DNA of 64,000 nucleotides from Eudorina sp. 2006-703-Eu-15 (GCA_003117195.1 BDSI01000013.1:816852-880851); one strand, 5' to 3'; positions 37,747 to 51,400 are shown, counted from the first letter of the stretch. The notes: generated by a model from the letters alone, not told the origin. Program-made: numbers and translations.

Positions 37747-38319
37747 TCGATCATAGTTAGACCATATGTAATAACTGTACCGTATGTACGTGTCGCTTAA
37801 CAGCCTTTGCTTATCACATACTACCGTAGTCAACTCTGCCTCATATGCCATCTTCGGGGATTGCAGGTACCATGACTACACCTGCCTAGCATTCACTGCC
37901 CTGGCGAGATGGGGACGCCCGGCAATCGTGATGGAATGCCGTGCGGTCCGGCCCTGCAGGATATCTGGATACGGCACCTGAGACCACAGGACACAGAGCG
38001 CTTGTGCTGTCAGGACTCTGGAGACGCCGCGGGCAGCGCGGAAAGCCCGCAGAGGTCCGGACCGCAGGCCTTGCTCAGCTGCGTGCTGACATGTCCACCG
38101 TTGCCGTCCCCCTTCTCCGCCCAGGATACCGTCCCGCGGCAGACAGAGCAGCCGCTTGCTTGTTACATGGACGTACCTTCCATGATACCCAATAAAACCA
38201 ACCTCTATGAGTTCACCATGCCAGTTTATGTTGTGAATCCGGACATCCGTGTACATCGGGTCCCCGACACTGCATGTGGCTTTTTCCCCACCGCTGCATA
38301 GACTGAATGACGATTGATG

Positions 38320-38900
38320 TCAGAGCAGCCGATGGATGGTGGCAGGAGAACCGTCACACGCATCTGACGGCGGACCCGAGATCCCAGGTCCGCTCCCGGG
38401 CAGGCTCGCCATGATGTTGTCGTACTGTGCAACAAAGGTGTGCCGCGGATTCCGGGGATTTCGGATTTTCGGTCATCCCCGGCTGATGATGTGTCCTCGG
38501 GTCGAACGGCTGTAGCTGCTGCAGGAGCTGCACCTTGCTGACGCGGCGTCCACCCGGCGCGCCGGCTGATGGTGCCACGACATTGCCGCCGCGCCGTCAC
38601 GTGCACACACACAACAGTCGGTTGCATTGCTGGACACGGTTCTGCTTGTTCGCGGCTCAGCTTTTCTCCTTGCTAACACAACAGTACATGGCGTGCGATT
38701 AGGACTGCCACACCGTCCACGTGTGCTGTACTGGATGGAGTCAGCATTTGAAGTGCTGTCAGTCGGAATATGGTCTTCGGTACGCCGAGGTAGGGTACAC
38801 AGCTATTACGGCATTACAGGCCTGTGGCCCTGGCACACACACACACACACACATACACACACACACACACGATCGGGCGGGCGGGCGGGTTGCAATTCTA

Positions 38901-38980
<80 letters not shown>

Positions 38981-39985
38981 GCAAGGCGACCGACCGGGCG
39001 TCACGAGGAAGCACGCGACGGCAGCTTCGTTCAGCACCCGGTCCAGACACTGGGCCCGTCGGAACGCCCGGTCGGGACCAAGGGTCCACCACCTTGTAAC
39101 AGTTACAGTGGCGACTCCGCAAGGTCCCGCAAGGTTCACATGCCGTGCGGGGGTCCCGCCGCAGGCGAAGACACAGCCACCATCACAGGGCTGCGGTGTC
39201 CTGGTGGCGTGTGGCTTTGCGTCGTTACGCCGTGGCAGTTGGATGGCTCGACATGCAGCGGGCGGTTCCAACTTCCTTTCCTCGAGTTTGCCATCCTCCG
39301 GCCTCAGCCAGGCCACCACGCGGCACCACGTGATCGCTCCCCTCAGCCGCGCAGACGTGTGTATGTCGGCGCGCAATGCGTGTCCAGATCGTCGTCCAGA
39401 TCAATCTACCGCCGTCCAGAGCTGCCGCGCAACGACTACTGTTGCGCCTGCCGCACCGCATCGACGAACCGCCAAGTAAGCCGCATCCAAACCGAACCCC
39501 ACCCCACCGTAGCCCCCTCCCCCGCACTGCGTTCACAACCGGTGCCACAGACAGCCACGAGCACAGCGTCGCCAACACGCCAGCAGAAATGCACCTTTTC
39601 TTGACTCGCCACCTGGCTAACCGGCGCCGGTTGGCGGAAGCATGCTGACTGACCTACCCGACATGATTTTCCAACTTAACATACCCAATGCCGCGAAACT
39701 ATGTTGGTTGGGCCGTCGCGCCAGCGCCAAACACGCAGCCCACGAGAAGATGATCCGCCAGGCCCTGAGCCCCCGTGCACGAAACAGCGCAGTGGCGCAG
39801 TGACCACGCACACGCTGCGGCGATCCCCATCCGGCTTTTTGCTTACGGCTTCCAGGGCAGCAAAAGCAGGGACTCCACACGGGGCCGCTCACTGAGCTCC
39901 CTGCGCCGCCGTGAGGGGTGCCACCGCAGGGGCCAGTCCCGGCCGCCAGATCATCCCTTCAGTCCATGTCCGTGATACATGCTGA
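38320..39985. other. Unresolved region with long (CA)n blocks
   Basis: Two coding-like patches were seen but not resolved: 38424-38320 on the minus strand (acceptor ttgcacag, YDNIMASLPGSGPGISG, stop) and 39376-39480 on the + strand (INLPPSRAAAQRLLLRLPHR, donor gtaagc). Each has a competing frame. Both may be exons of genes whose other exons I could not find. Confidence 0.35.
38833..38978. repeat. Two (CA)n blocks around a GGGC-rich motif
   Basis: (CA)n at 38833-38870 and 38904-38978 flank a 30-bp motif at 38871-38900 (begins GATCGGGCGGGCGGGCGGG) that recurs at 63761-63790 in the same kind of setting. Confidence 0.9.
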
Positions 39986-40165
39986 TCAGACGCCAAAGAG
40001 TGCCTCCCCGAAGTTCCGGAATGCAAACACTGCTCCAAAGAAGACAGCTAGCCCCCGGGCGACGCGCAGGTTAGCTGCGAACTTGGCCTCGTTTTTCCAC
40101 TCGTCCTGAAGCCATTTCTGCAAACCGCTGCTCTTGGGCTTCTGAGGAGAAGTGGTTGTAAGCAT
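39986..40165 (-). CDS. 59-residue single-pass membrane protein
   Basis: Single-exon frame starting MLTTTSPQKPKSS in the context gcaaaaATG; the longer frame upstream has no ATG. A charged middle (KWLQDEWKNEAKFAANLR) leads into a hydrophobic segment (GLAVFFGAVFAF) with RNFGEALFGV at the C-terminus. Size and layout recall small tail-anchored mitochondrial subunits such as TOM6, which also has an LR...R-bounded helix, but the match is weak and was made by eye. It could equally be another small organelle-membrane subunit. The nearest neighbour is the divergent coiled-coil gene whose start lies 473 bases away. Confidence 0.55.
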   Translation of the reverse strand: MLTTTSPQKPKSSGLQKWLQDEWKNEAKFAANLRVARGLAVFFGAVFAFRNFGEALFGV

Positions 40166-40638
40166 TTTTGCGGGTGATAGCCGCCGGTTGGCACGCGCCA
40201 AAAGACAGTGTACTATTGTCTGAAGCAGTTATGATGTGCAGCGGATACCATCTCATCGTCGCACACAGATACACAGGCAGAGTAAAAAAGTACTTGTACG
40301 GGACGGGCACAACACTGTATGGCCCAAGTCGGATGCGAAGGTAGCAGTGAACGCAATACAATAGAATTTATGACTTGTGATTGAACGTAAAAATGGAAAA
40401 TTACACTTCGCATGCAGAAGTTCGGGCAACGTGGTTATTTGTGAACAGTGCTGCTACATTCCATTATGTACCTCGTAGAATGCCATTACAGTGATGGTCT
40501 AACTGCCTTGTGTAGAGGAACTATCTTCGAAGGTCGATGTCATCGAGCGCGTTGCCACCCCTTACGGGGGTGGCCTCGGCTGGGACACGGGATGACCGTG
40601 AGGACCACAGGACGCAAAAAGTAAAGCCCTTACCGCTG

Positions 40639-42455
40639 ATGTTGTCTTCGCGAGCGCCCCTTGTACAAGGTAGGCCACATGTGCTATGAGGAGTCCGGCT
40701 TCCCCAAACAGCCCTGCTGCACGCCGTTGTGATTCATATGATTCTCGGTTCCTCAGCGCTTCATTTCAGGCGGATACCGAATGGGTACCGGGCTTATCGT
40801 ACGGCACATACCGGCGGACACCACAGTTTAACCACGTCGTTAGTGCCAACGATCCCTGCAGGGAGACCTAAGGGAACCACCTCGTGGCAGTGTACCTCCC
40901 TTCCTCAAGGAAACCAACCCCAGAACACTTCAACTCTAGCTCCGCACACCCATTTACCCTCCCCTTGCTGCCGCAGCTGCCAGTCTATCAGGGGCCACTC
41001 CCGGCCCCGGGGCCGTCCGGAGCCGCCCCGGCAGCACCCAGCCTCCTCCGCCCCAGCCTCAGCCGCAGCCGCATCCACATCCACATCCAGCCTCGCAGCA
41101 GCCACAGCTCGCCCAAGCCGCCACCTCGCAGCAGGCGCAGCCACACCACCAGTACCCGGGCGCGTCCGACCTGCCGCCCTCGCCCGGCAGCCCCAGCGGG
41201 CCCGCTTCATACCGCAGCAAGTTCACCCGCATCCGGGGCTTTCAGGGCGGTCAGGCGCAGCTGGGCGGTCTGGAGGGCAGCGGCCTGCTGCAGCAGGCAA
41301 CGCCGTCGCAGCAGATGCTGATGGGCGTGGGACCGGGCCGGCCCGGCGCCACTGCACCGGTGCGCGCGCGTGGTGGAACGGCTGGGTGTGTTGTCTAGGA
41401 GGTTGTTGGGTTGGTTGGCTATGCTGGGTGGAGGTTGGGTTGGTTGGGTGTGTTGGGTGGAGGTTGCAGGTGGGGTGCGCTGTGTGCTGGGTTCTGGGTC
41501 TGGTTGGTGTGCCCTGGGTGGAGGTTGGGGGGTTGTTGTGCGCTGGATTGCGTTCGGCTGCGGAGCGGGAAACGGTGTCACGGGCTGCAAAGGGGCTTCA
41601 CACATTCGGTGATGGCTCGCTGGGACGAGGCCGGAGCAGCCGTCCGACCTCCCTCTCTCGCGCTTACAAGTCAAGCATGGGGCGCTGACACGGCAGGAGC
41701 CGCGCTGGGCGATGAGGGAATGAAAACAACAATGCACGAGTATGGGCGTATGGGACTATGGGAGTATGCGGAGCCTGACGTTCTGCAAGGCGGGATAGGG
41801 GGTGGCTGGATGGGGCGTCGCCGTGTCCAGATGTTAAACGGCACCCGCACCGCGTCCCCGGTAACCTCCATTCCTCGATGTGCATGCATGACATGTCCGT
41901 GTGGCTGGCGGCAGGGAGCCGGCGAGGGCGTTGGCCCCAACCACAGCTGGGACGGCGGCATCGCGTCGGCGGCGCTGGGGGCCTCGCCGCCGCGGCTCGC
42001 GTCGGGCGGCCGGCTGCTGGGCCCCGGCGGCAGCGGCGGCGGCGGCGCTGCTGCGCTGATGGAGCCCATGCATCACGTGCGTGTGTGTCTTTGGGGCGTT
42101 GGGCGGGGGAGCGAGGTTGAGGCGGGGGAGCGAGGTTGAGGCGGGGGAGCGAGGTTGAGGCGGGAGGGGAGGGGAGGGGAGGGGAACCTCGCGGTGCGCT
42201 GGTACCGCCAGGAGAGACTGGGAGGAGGTCCCCGGGGAGGGGATTCCTACTTGCCGAGTCACCCACTGCAGTCTCTGAGGGCCGGAGCATGAGTCGCGGG
42301 GGGGGGGGACAGTCCCCGCCCGGGTCGAGCGGCGCGGCGATTTCCAAGGGTACGAGGTACGGCGTGGGATGCGGTACTGTACGGACCGGCAGATCCTGTT
42401 TCACCTGTCTCCGCTGGGTGACACTTCCGGGCCCTCGCAGGCAAGCAGCGGTGGC

Positions 42456-42488
<33 letters not shown>

Positions 42489-45400
42489 GGGCCGGCCCCG
42501 GCGTGGGCGGCGACACGGCGCAGCGGCCTGCTGGGCGAACGGTCCGGGGCGCCGCCGCGCAGCGCCGGCGGCGGCGGCGGCGGCAGCGGCGGCGGCCGCG
42601 ACGCCTCTCCGTTTGAGGGTGCCGTACTGCAGCTGGGGGGCGTGGGGAGCAACGTAAACCTGGCGGCCGTGGGGAGCACACCGCTGTCTATCAGGTGCAA
42701 TACCCTGGGGGCGGTTGCGATGTGGTGTGGGAGCCGGCCTGAGCCGCGGCCCCATCTGGGTCGCAGCCTCACCTACCTTGTAGGCACCCGCTGGCCGTAC
42801 AACACTTCGCGAGGAGTAATTTAGGGAATGCCAGGGAGGATTAGGTCGGCTAGGTCGGTCATGGGTTTTACAAAGGGGGGTTGAATTCTCGTGTGGACCT
42901 CGATCGCCCAGTTCCCTCCCTGCCAGCCAACTTCCTTCTCCCCCCCCGCCCCCAGGGCGTCCGCCTCGGCCTCGGCCTCGGCCTCCGCCTCCGCCGGCGC
43001 CAAGCACTTCACCTCACTGCCGCTGGGGCCGACCGGGCCCGGTCGGCCGGACACCGCGCCCTCCGCCGCCTCGCCACCCCGGGTCGACCCCCTCGCCGCC
43101 GCCAACCTCCCCGCGCGCGGCGGCGGCGGCGGCGGCAGCGTCGTCCACGGCCACGGCCTCACCTTCGCGTCGGGCGGCGGCGCCGGCCCGGCGCCTCCGT
43201 CGATGTCTGTGCCGGCGGCGGCCATCAACCCGCCGCTGCAGCCCCCGCTCGCCTGGCCGCCGCCGCAGCCGCCCGGCGCCGACGGCGCCGCGGGCTTCCC
43301 CTTCCCCTTCCCCTCCCCCCTGTCCCACCTGGATGCCCCAGCGCCGACTGGAGCGACGGCGCCGTTGCTGGGGTTTGGACTGCACGCCCCGCCCGCCGCC
43401 GATGCGTCGGCGGCGCCGCCGCTGACGCTCCTGGCGACGTCCGAGTCGGGCGGGCCACCGGGCCCGCTGCCGCGCGGCGCGGCGGCGGCGGCGGCGGCGG
43501 AGCCGCCGCCCTCCGCCACCGCGGCGCAGCTGCTGCAGCGCCTGTACCGCACCAACCGCACACCCCCCAGCCAGACGGAGGCGCTCCAGGACCTGCTCAG
43601 CCCGCCGCAGCGGCACGCCAGCCCCGCGCGCTCGGCGGCGACGGCGGCCGCCGCCGCCGCCGTCAATGCCATCGCCGGCCGCGCCGACAGCCCCGGTCCC
43701 CCCGGCCTGCACCATTCCGCCAGCGCCGCCACGCTGACGTCCTTCCACGCGGCACCCTTCTCACACCCGAGCGCCTCTTTCAACTCGCCCGCGACGCCGG
43801 GGCGGTCCCTCGGCGGCGGCGGCGCCGCCGCCGCCGCCGCGGCGCCCGGCACCGCCGCCAGCTCCATCTCCGGCGGCCTGGCGTCGGTCGCCTCCCGACC
43901 CGGCACCACGGGCACGGCGGGCAGCGGGGCCAGCAGCCCGCTGATGCGCCCCAAGGGCCGCGTCGCCGCGGCGGGAGGGACCCTGGCGGACCTGTCGGCG
44001 GCGCTGCAGAAGAGCATCGCGGCGGGGATGGGCGAGTGGGACCTGCGGGCGGACGGCACGTGGGGGCACCCGGAGATCCAACAGCGGCTGCTGAGGGGGC
44101 CGCTGGGGCCGGAGGCGCTCAAGAACCGGTACCGCATGAAGGTGGGGGCGGGGAGGGGTGGGGAGGGGAGGGGAGGGTATAGGACATTGGTAGACATTGG
44201 TAGACATTGGTAGACATTGGTAGACATTGGTAGACATGGACTTCGCTGCTGCGGGATTCAAACTGCGCTGCTGCGGGGAGGCGAGGGCATCCGCGGGCTG
44301 GGGTACGGGTGGGTGGGGGGCACAGGGGTGCGGGGCCAGGGGTGGGGGGAATGGGAATGGGAAAGGGGGCGGAATGGGGAAGCGGGGAGGTGCATCTGGT
44401 CGTTGGAGGCACACAGCTAGGTGGCGAAGAAGAGAATGGGCGGATCTGACTGCCAGGGCAAGGGTCCAGGGTGTGGAGTGGGAGTGGGCCAAGTGGCTGG
44501 GTTTGTGGTAGGAAGGGTTGGGGGATGAGGTGATGGGGGGTCGTGTGGGCGGTAGGGCCTGGGACGCGGATGGTCAAATGGCGGGGGGCGGGGACTGCGA
44601 TGGGTGTCTGGCGCGTCATGCGTCGTTGGACTAGGGTCGGGGCTGGGGTAGGCGTGTAAGCGGAAGGTCGCCACGCACCACATCCTCCCTCGCAACCCAT
44701 TCCACCCCACCCGCCCCACTCCACCCCACCCCACCCCACCCCACCCCACCCCACCCCCCCACCCCCCCCCCCCCCCCCCACCCCACCCCACCCCACCCAC
44801 CCCACCCACCCCACCCCACCCCACCCCACCCACCCCACCCACCCCACCCCACCCCACCCCACCCCACCCCACCCCACCCACCCCACCCCACCCACCCCAC
44901 CCCACCCCACCCCACCCCACCCCACCCCACCCACCCCACCCACCCCACCCCACCCCACCCCACCCCACCCCACCCCACCCCACCCCACCCACCCCACCCC
45001 ACCCCACCCCACCCCACCCCACCCCACCCCACCCCACCCCACCCCACCCACCCCACCCCACCCCACCCCACCCACCCCACCCCACCCACCCCACCCCACC
45101 CCACCCCACCCCACCCCACCCACCCCCCCCACCCCACCCCACCCCACCCCACCCCACCCCACCCCACCCCACCCACCCCACCCACCCCACCCCACCCCAC
45201 CCCACCCCACCCCCCCACCCCACCCCACCCCCCCCCCCCCCCCCCCCCCCACCCCACCCCACCCCACCCCACCCCACCCCACCCCACCCCACCCACCCCA
45301 CCCCACCCCACCCCACCCACCCCCCCCCCCCCCACCCCACCCCACCCCACCCCACCCCACCCACTCCACCCCACCCCACCCCACCCCACCCCACCCACCC

Positions 45401-48400
45401 CACCCCACCCCACCCCACCCCACCCCACCCCACCCCACCCCACCCACCCCACCCCACCCCACCCCACCCCACCCCACCCCACCCCACCCCACCCCACCCC
45501 ACCCCACCCCACTCCACCCCACCCCACCCCCCCCCCCCCCCACCCCACCCCACCCCACCCCACCCCACCCCACCCCAATCCAACCCCCTGCTCAGGAGCG
45601 GGACATCATCTCCCTCTACCGGCTGCTCTACTCGTACAGCGTGGGCTTCTTCACGGACGTGGAGTCGGTGCTGGAGATCGCGGTGGCGGACCGGGACAGC
45701 GGCGCCGCGGCGGGGCTGGCGGCGGGCAGCGGCCTGCGGCAGGAGCTGCTGGAGAACGTGTTCCGGGCGTACGCCACGCTGTGGGACGAGGCGCTCATGG
45801 TGGGGTGGGGCGGGGCCACCGGTCAGGAAGCGGGAAGGCTGCGGGAGGCGATTGTGGGGGCTGCGGGTCAGGGCGGGACTTGGTGGGGCGGGTCTGCCCC
45901 CACCGGGGGGGGGGCTCTTCTAACCTATCGCTAAACCCATATCCAGAGCCCACCACCGCGTCTTACCGCCCCGAGTGGCTCCACCCCCGAAATCCCTGCC
46001 GCCCCCCCCCCCGGCCCCCCCTTACCCCGCCCTCGCCCCCCTTGTCCCTCGCCTGCACCTCCCCCTTCCCCCCAGATCGTGTTCGACAGCGAGATGACCA
46101 CCATGCTGGCGGACAGGAACGCGGCGCTCCGGGCGCTGGACCGGGGGGCGGTGGAGCTGGAGGCGGTCAAGAAGGAGAAGGAGGAGCTGAAGGTTGTCTG
46201 TGTGTGTTGTGGGGGAGGGCGGGGGGGGAGGCAGGAGGGAGGGGGCGAGTGGGTCGGGGGATGTGAGGTTCTGGAGGGGGGGCACAGCTGTTGGGTGAGG
46301 CGGCCTGGGGAAGAGGGCCACCATGTTCATTGTGTGCCCAAGGCCCTGCCGCAACATTTCCCCGCGCCGCCCCGCCGCCCCGCCGCCTTCACCCTGCGCC
46401 TGCCGCTGCCCCTGCGCCGCCGCCACCCGCTCCGCAGCTGCGTCTGGAGGACTTTACGAAGCAGAATGTGGACAACATGCTGGCGTCGAGGCACCTGCAG
46501 CAGACGGCCACACGGCTGGAGGGTGGGTGGCGGGGAGAGCGGGAGGGGGGAGGGGGAGGAAGGAGGGAGGGTATAGGAAATAAGTAGGCAAAGTTATACT
46601 AGAGGGAGGGAGGGGGTTGAGGGCTGATGAGCCAAGATAGCCCCAGGCGGAGGGTGGGGAGGGGCGCGGAGGGGGGAGGCGGACGTTGCGGGGGTCTCCG
46701 CATCTCTCAAGTACGGAGAGGGCCGCCTCGGAACCGCCCTGGTTGGGCCCCATTCCCTACTACTGTATCCACACCCACACCCACACCCACACCCACACCC
46801 ACACCCACACCCACACCCACACCCACACCCACACCCACACCCACACCCACACCCACACCCACACCCACACCCACACCCACACCCCCACACACCCTCACAC
46901 CCTCACACCCTCACACCCTCACACCCTCACACCCTCACACCCTCACACCCTCACACCCTCACACCCTCACACCCTCACACCCTCACACCCTCACACCCTC
47001 ACACCCTCACACCCTCACACCCACACCCCCTCACACCCACACACCCACACCCACACACCCACACCCACCCCCTCACACCCCCCCCCTCACACCCACTCAG
47101 GCGAGGTGTACACGCTGCACAACGCCAACGAGCAGCTGGTCACCAACATGGCGCGCCACGCCGTCCAGGTGGCCACCCTGGAGCGCCAGCTGGACGCGGC
47201 GCGGGCCGCCACGCAGGCGGCGGAGGCGCGCGCGGCGGCGGCGGAGGAGCACCTGGGGGACCTCAAGGCCATCGTGTCGGAGCAGAACTCCACTCTGTCG
47301 GAGCAGTTCTTCCAGGTGCGGACCGCGGGCTGGGTGGGGTGGGGTGGGGGTGGGAGAACCGGTGTGGTGCTGCGCTTTTGCGGGTTCGATGTACGGTAGT
47401 AGAGGGGACACATGGGGGATGGGTTGGGGGATGGGATGGGGGATGGGGGATGGGGTGCGACCGCATGGGATGCGATGGGGGGGCCTGTGCGGCGGGGTGT
47501 GGCCGGGGGGAGAGGGCTGGATTGCTGCGTGTACCCGTGGGGACGGAATCATGCAGCACGTATGGGGAGGGGATGTCGGGTGCGGGTGGGCAAGGGGGGG
47601 GCGAGGGGCCCCGGTGCTGTACCCGCCGGTCGTTGCTGCCGCCGCCGCGCCGCGCCGCACCGTACCGTACGGTGCCGGGTGCCGCACCGCACCGTACCGC
47701 CTGCCGCTGGACACGCAGATCAAGGAGCTGGAGCGCATGTGCGGCGAGCTGCAGGAAACCGTCCGCAACCTCAACCGCCGCCGCGCCGCGGTGCTGGGGC
47801 TGCTGTCGGGCGCCACGCCGGAGGCCAGCGAGCCCGGCCTCTCCGGCGCCTCCGCGCGGCCCACCGCCAACGGCGTCGCCGCCGCCGCCGCCGGCTCGTC
47901 CTTCCGACGTCCCGGCACTGGCAGCGGCGGCGCCAGCGGCTCCGGCTCCGCGCACCCGCCGTCGCCGCCGCTGCCGGGGGCGGGGGGCTCGCCGGTGCCG
48001 CTGCCGGGGCAGACGCTGCAGACGCTGGACAGTGCGACGGAGGGCGTGCTGGCGGACGTGTCCCTCCTGGACCCGGACGAGCTGGGGCGGCTGCTGTCGG
48101 ACAAGACCCGCGCCTTCAACCTGATGCACGCGGACTTCGTGGTCAAGATGCACGAGCTGGACGAGCAGCGGTACGTAATGCGGCCTCCCGGGAAGCGCTG
48201 CGGCGTGACGTCACCGGTTTGCGCGCGCTCTGGCTCGTGCCATGTGTGTGCGCATGCATCGCGACCCCCACACACCCAACAGACATGAACAACCACCAAA
48301 AGCGCGCCAAGTCGACAGCGTTCTTCGGCAGCGTTCTTCACCTGTCCTGCCTGCGTGAGAACACACCAACAACAACCCCTTCTGGACCCACAGACCACCG

Positions 48401-51400
48401 GCGTCTTTACCGCCCTCCTGCCTGCCTATACCCTTCCTGTCTGCCTCTACCGCCCACCCACCCACATACCCACCCCATCCCGCCCTGCTCCATCCCGACC
48501 CGCCCAAACCCTTACCCGCCCCGGTCCCCGGTATCTCGTGCGCCATATAGGGCCGCCAACGAGGCTCTGCGCGCTGAGATCGAGACCATGCGAGCGGCGG
48601 TGAAGCGCGCGGACGAGAACGCGGCCGCCAGCAACCGCACCGCCGCCAGGTTCCGGGCCAAGTACGAGGAGGGGCGCATGACGATGGAGGACCTGGAGGA
48701 GAAGAACAGAAAGTGAGGAGGAGGAAGGGCGGGAGTGGGGGGTATAGGAAATTGGGGAGGGGAGAGGGGAAGGCCTGTATTGACAAAGGGAGGGGGGACG
48801 AGGATCAGGGGCAGGTGCAGGGGCGGGCTCTGTTATGACTGCGACCTGATGCGGATGTCTGGCGGCGCGGAATGGGCCACTGGGGGAATGGGGCGCTTGG
48901 CCCACGGGGTAGGGATTTAATGGCGTGGCTGCAATGTGAAAGACCAAACCCTCGACGGCCGAGCAGATGCCTTGGGGGGCGGGGCGGGGGGGTAGGGGAA
49001 GGGGGAGGGGGAGGGTATAGGAAATTGGGAGGGGGTGAGGGGGACAGACCCACGCTTTCAGGTGGGTGTGCCTCCTACAGAGCCGCCGCCCCCCGCCTAC
49101 TCAACCACCACCTGATAATCCCCACCCCCAACCCCCATCCCCATTCCACCCCACCCCGGCCCCCCCGGCCAGGTTGACCCACAAGAACGCGGAGCTGGTC
49201 CGCAGCTACTGGCCGTTGATGACCCGTCTGAAGGAGGCGGAGGCGGAGGCGTCCCGGTGCCGCGAGGAGGCGGCGCGGGACCGGGAGCAGGCGGCGGCGG
49301 ACCGGGAGGAGGCGGACCAGCTGCGGGCGGCGGCGGCGGACACCCAGGCGGCCATGCAGGAGCTGCGGGAGCGCAGGGCGGAGGCGGCGAGCCACGAGCT
49401 GGAGGTGGGTGGGCGGGGCGGGGACGGAGGGGGGAGGGGGGTTTCGGAGGGTGGAACGTGGGGGCGAGGGGGATGCGATGTGGGGTTTGGGGGCTTGGGT
49501 GAGGCTGCTTTCCTCGTTCTCAACAACTAACCGTCCTCTCACAACCACCCGTTGCGCACTTGACTCCGCGCCTGCGCCACGCCTGCTCCTCGCCCCTTCC
49601 TTACCCCTTCCGCCCGTCCCGTCCTCCTCACCACTTCCCTCCGCGGCCGCTCCTCGCGACCCCCCCTCGCCCCCACCGTCCACGCAGCTGCCGCCCGACC
49701 TTCTGGCGCTGCTGCCCGAGGGCCAGGTGGGCGCCCTGCGCCGCTTCGCGCGCTCCTGCCACCGCCGCGTCGCGCACCTCAACTCCCAGGTGGTGGCGCT
49801 GGTGGACCAGGTCACGCAGCTGCGACTCGAACAGATCCTGCAGAAGGAACAGGCCGTCCTGCAGGACGGCGGCGCCGGCGGAGGCGGCGGAGGCGGCGAC
49901 GCCGCCGCGGCCCTCGCCGCCGCCCTGGCAGAGGCGGAGGCGCTGCGCGCCGCCGTGGCGTCGCGGGACCGCTGGCTTGCGGCGCTGTCCAAGGGCATGG
50001 TGGGGGTGATGTCGCAGATGGAGAACCTGATGGCGAAGGACTGGGAGACCTGCCGGACGCTGAGGCTGGAGCAGGAGCGCCGCAAGCGGCGCGCGGCGCG
50101 CGAGGCGCGCCGCGCCGCGCGCGCGGCGGAGGGGCTGCCGCCGGGGTCCGAGTCCGAGTCGGTCAGCCCGGAGCGGAGCTTGCTGTCCAGCCTGGCGGAG
50201 GGCAGCTCTCAGGGGACGTACTCGGGGCAGGTGGTGGTGGTGCCGACGGCGGAGGGCAGCGTCAGCGGCGGCCTGGGCGCCGCCGGCGGCGGCGGCGGCG
50301 GCGGCAGCGCGGGCGGCAGCCCAGCGGCGGGTAGCAGCGGCGGCGCCGCCGCTGGCGCCGGCATCAGCCCGGGCGACAGCCCCATTCGGGAACGCAGCGT
50401 CGCCTTGTCAGACTCCACACCGTCGCCGCCGCAGCAGCAGCAGCAACAGCAGCAGCAACAGCAGGAGGTCGGCGGCGTGGCGGCGGCGGAGGGTTCCTAC
50501 GCCAGCGCTATAGCCAGCCCCCCGGCAGCGGAGCTGTCCGCGGCATCCGCCGCCAGCGCTAACGCCAGCGCCGCCGGCGGCGAGGCGGGGCCGTCGCCGC
50601 CGCCACAGCCGCACGCCTCCGGCGAGCAGCCAGCGGCCGCAGACGAAGGCGCCAAGGGCGAGGGCGAGGGTCCGGAGGGCGAGGATGAGGAGGATGAGTG
50701 GGATCTGGGCGACGACGCGCTGTCGGTGGCCGCGGGACGGCTGGCGCAGCTGGTGGGGGTGAGCAAGGTGGCGGAGGGCGTGGAGCGCAGTCCCCAGCTG
50801 GTGGCACTGGACCGCGCCTTCGACCGGCTGGCGGACTCGGCGGAGCGGCTGGTGGAGTGGTCGGAGGGGCTGCTGCGGCGGAAGGAGCAGGCGAGGAGGG
50901 GGGCAGGGCAGGGGGGCAGGGCAGGGGGGCAGGGCAGGGGGGGCGGCAGGGGGCCGCACGGCAGGGCGGGGACCGCGCGGCAAGAGGACAGGCGGATAGC
51001 TCCGCAGGGAAGAGCATAGCAGGGTACAGAAAGGCAGGGGACAGTGCAGAACGATGAGCGGGGAGGGGCGTGGCGAGGGAGGTGCCGGGTCGTGGGCGCC
51101 GCGGGTGGGGACGTCCGGGGGCGAGCAGGGGGAAGCGCTGGGGCCCAGACTGCCCCCCGCCGAACGTTGCAGAGGTCAGCCCGGGTTGCCTGCCGCTCCC
51201 GCGAAGGGGGCGGCCACCCCTCCCTCCGAGCAGCGGCCCCCGGGACCCCGCAGCACCGCCCTCACGCCCCAGCGCTCCGCGCTCCCGGCTCCTCCCGGCT
51301 CCAGATCTACGGGTCCGCGGATGGGTCGGTGAGGAGCACCCAGACCTCTCTCCCCGCCCCCTCCCCCCTTCTCCCCGGCTTGTTGTGTCTGGGCTGTTTT

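Larger units (their letters stand above)
36044..38319. other. Repeat-rich intergenic region
   Basis: No secure gene. It has a triplicated 13-bp motif (36178-36215), one copy of the 35-bp dispersed repeat (37408-37442) and a pair of 34-bp direct repeats. A + strand frame near 38150-38300 containing NLYEFTMPVYVVNPDIRV looks coding-like but could not be joined to other exons. Confidence 0.5.

Noticed and set aside
38320..38424. Possible minus-strand last exon YDNIMASLPGSGPG
   Set aside because: A second frame is open across the same acceptor and the upstream exon could not be fixed; kept only as an unresolved patch.
39376..39648. + strand frame with INLPPSRAAAQRLLLRLPHR
   Set aside because: Coding-like over 100 bases only, and two frames compete; no gene model emerged.
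41664..43007. Minus-strand frame of 447 codons rich in Pro/Arg
   Set aside because: Antisense shadow of Gly/Ala-coding exons of the large coiled-coil gene.
44119..45583. Minus-strand frames of 315-484 codons made of GVGWGG repeats
   Set aside because: They are translations of the (CCCCA)n satellite inside an intron and are open in all three frames.
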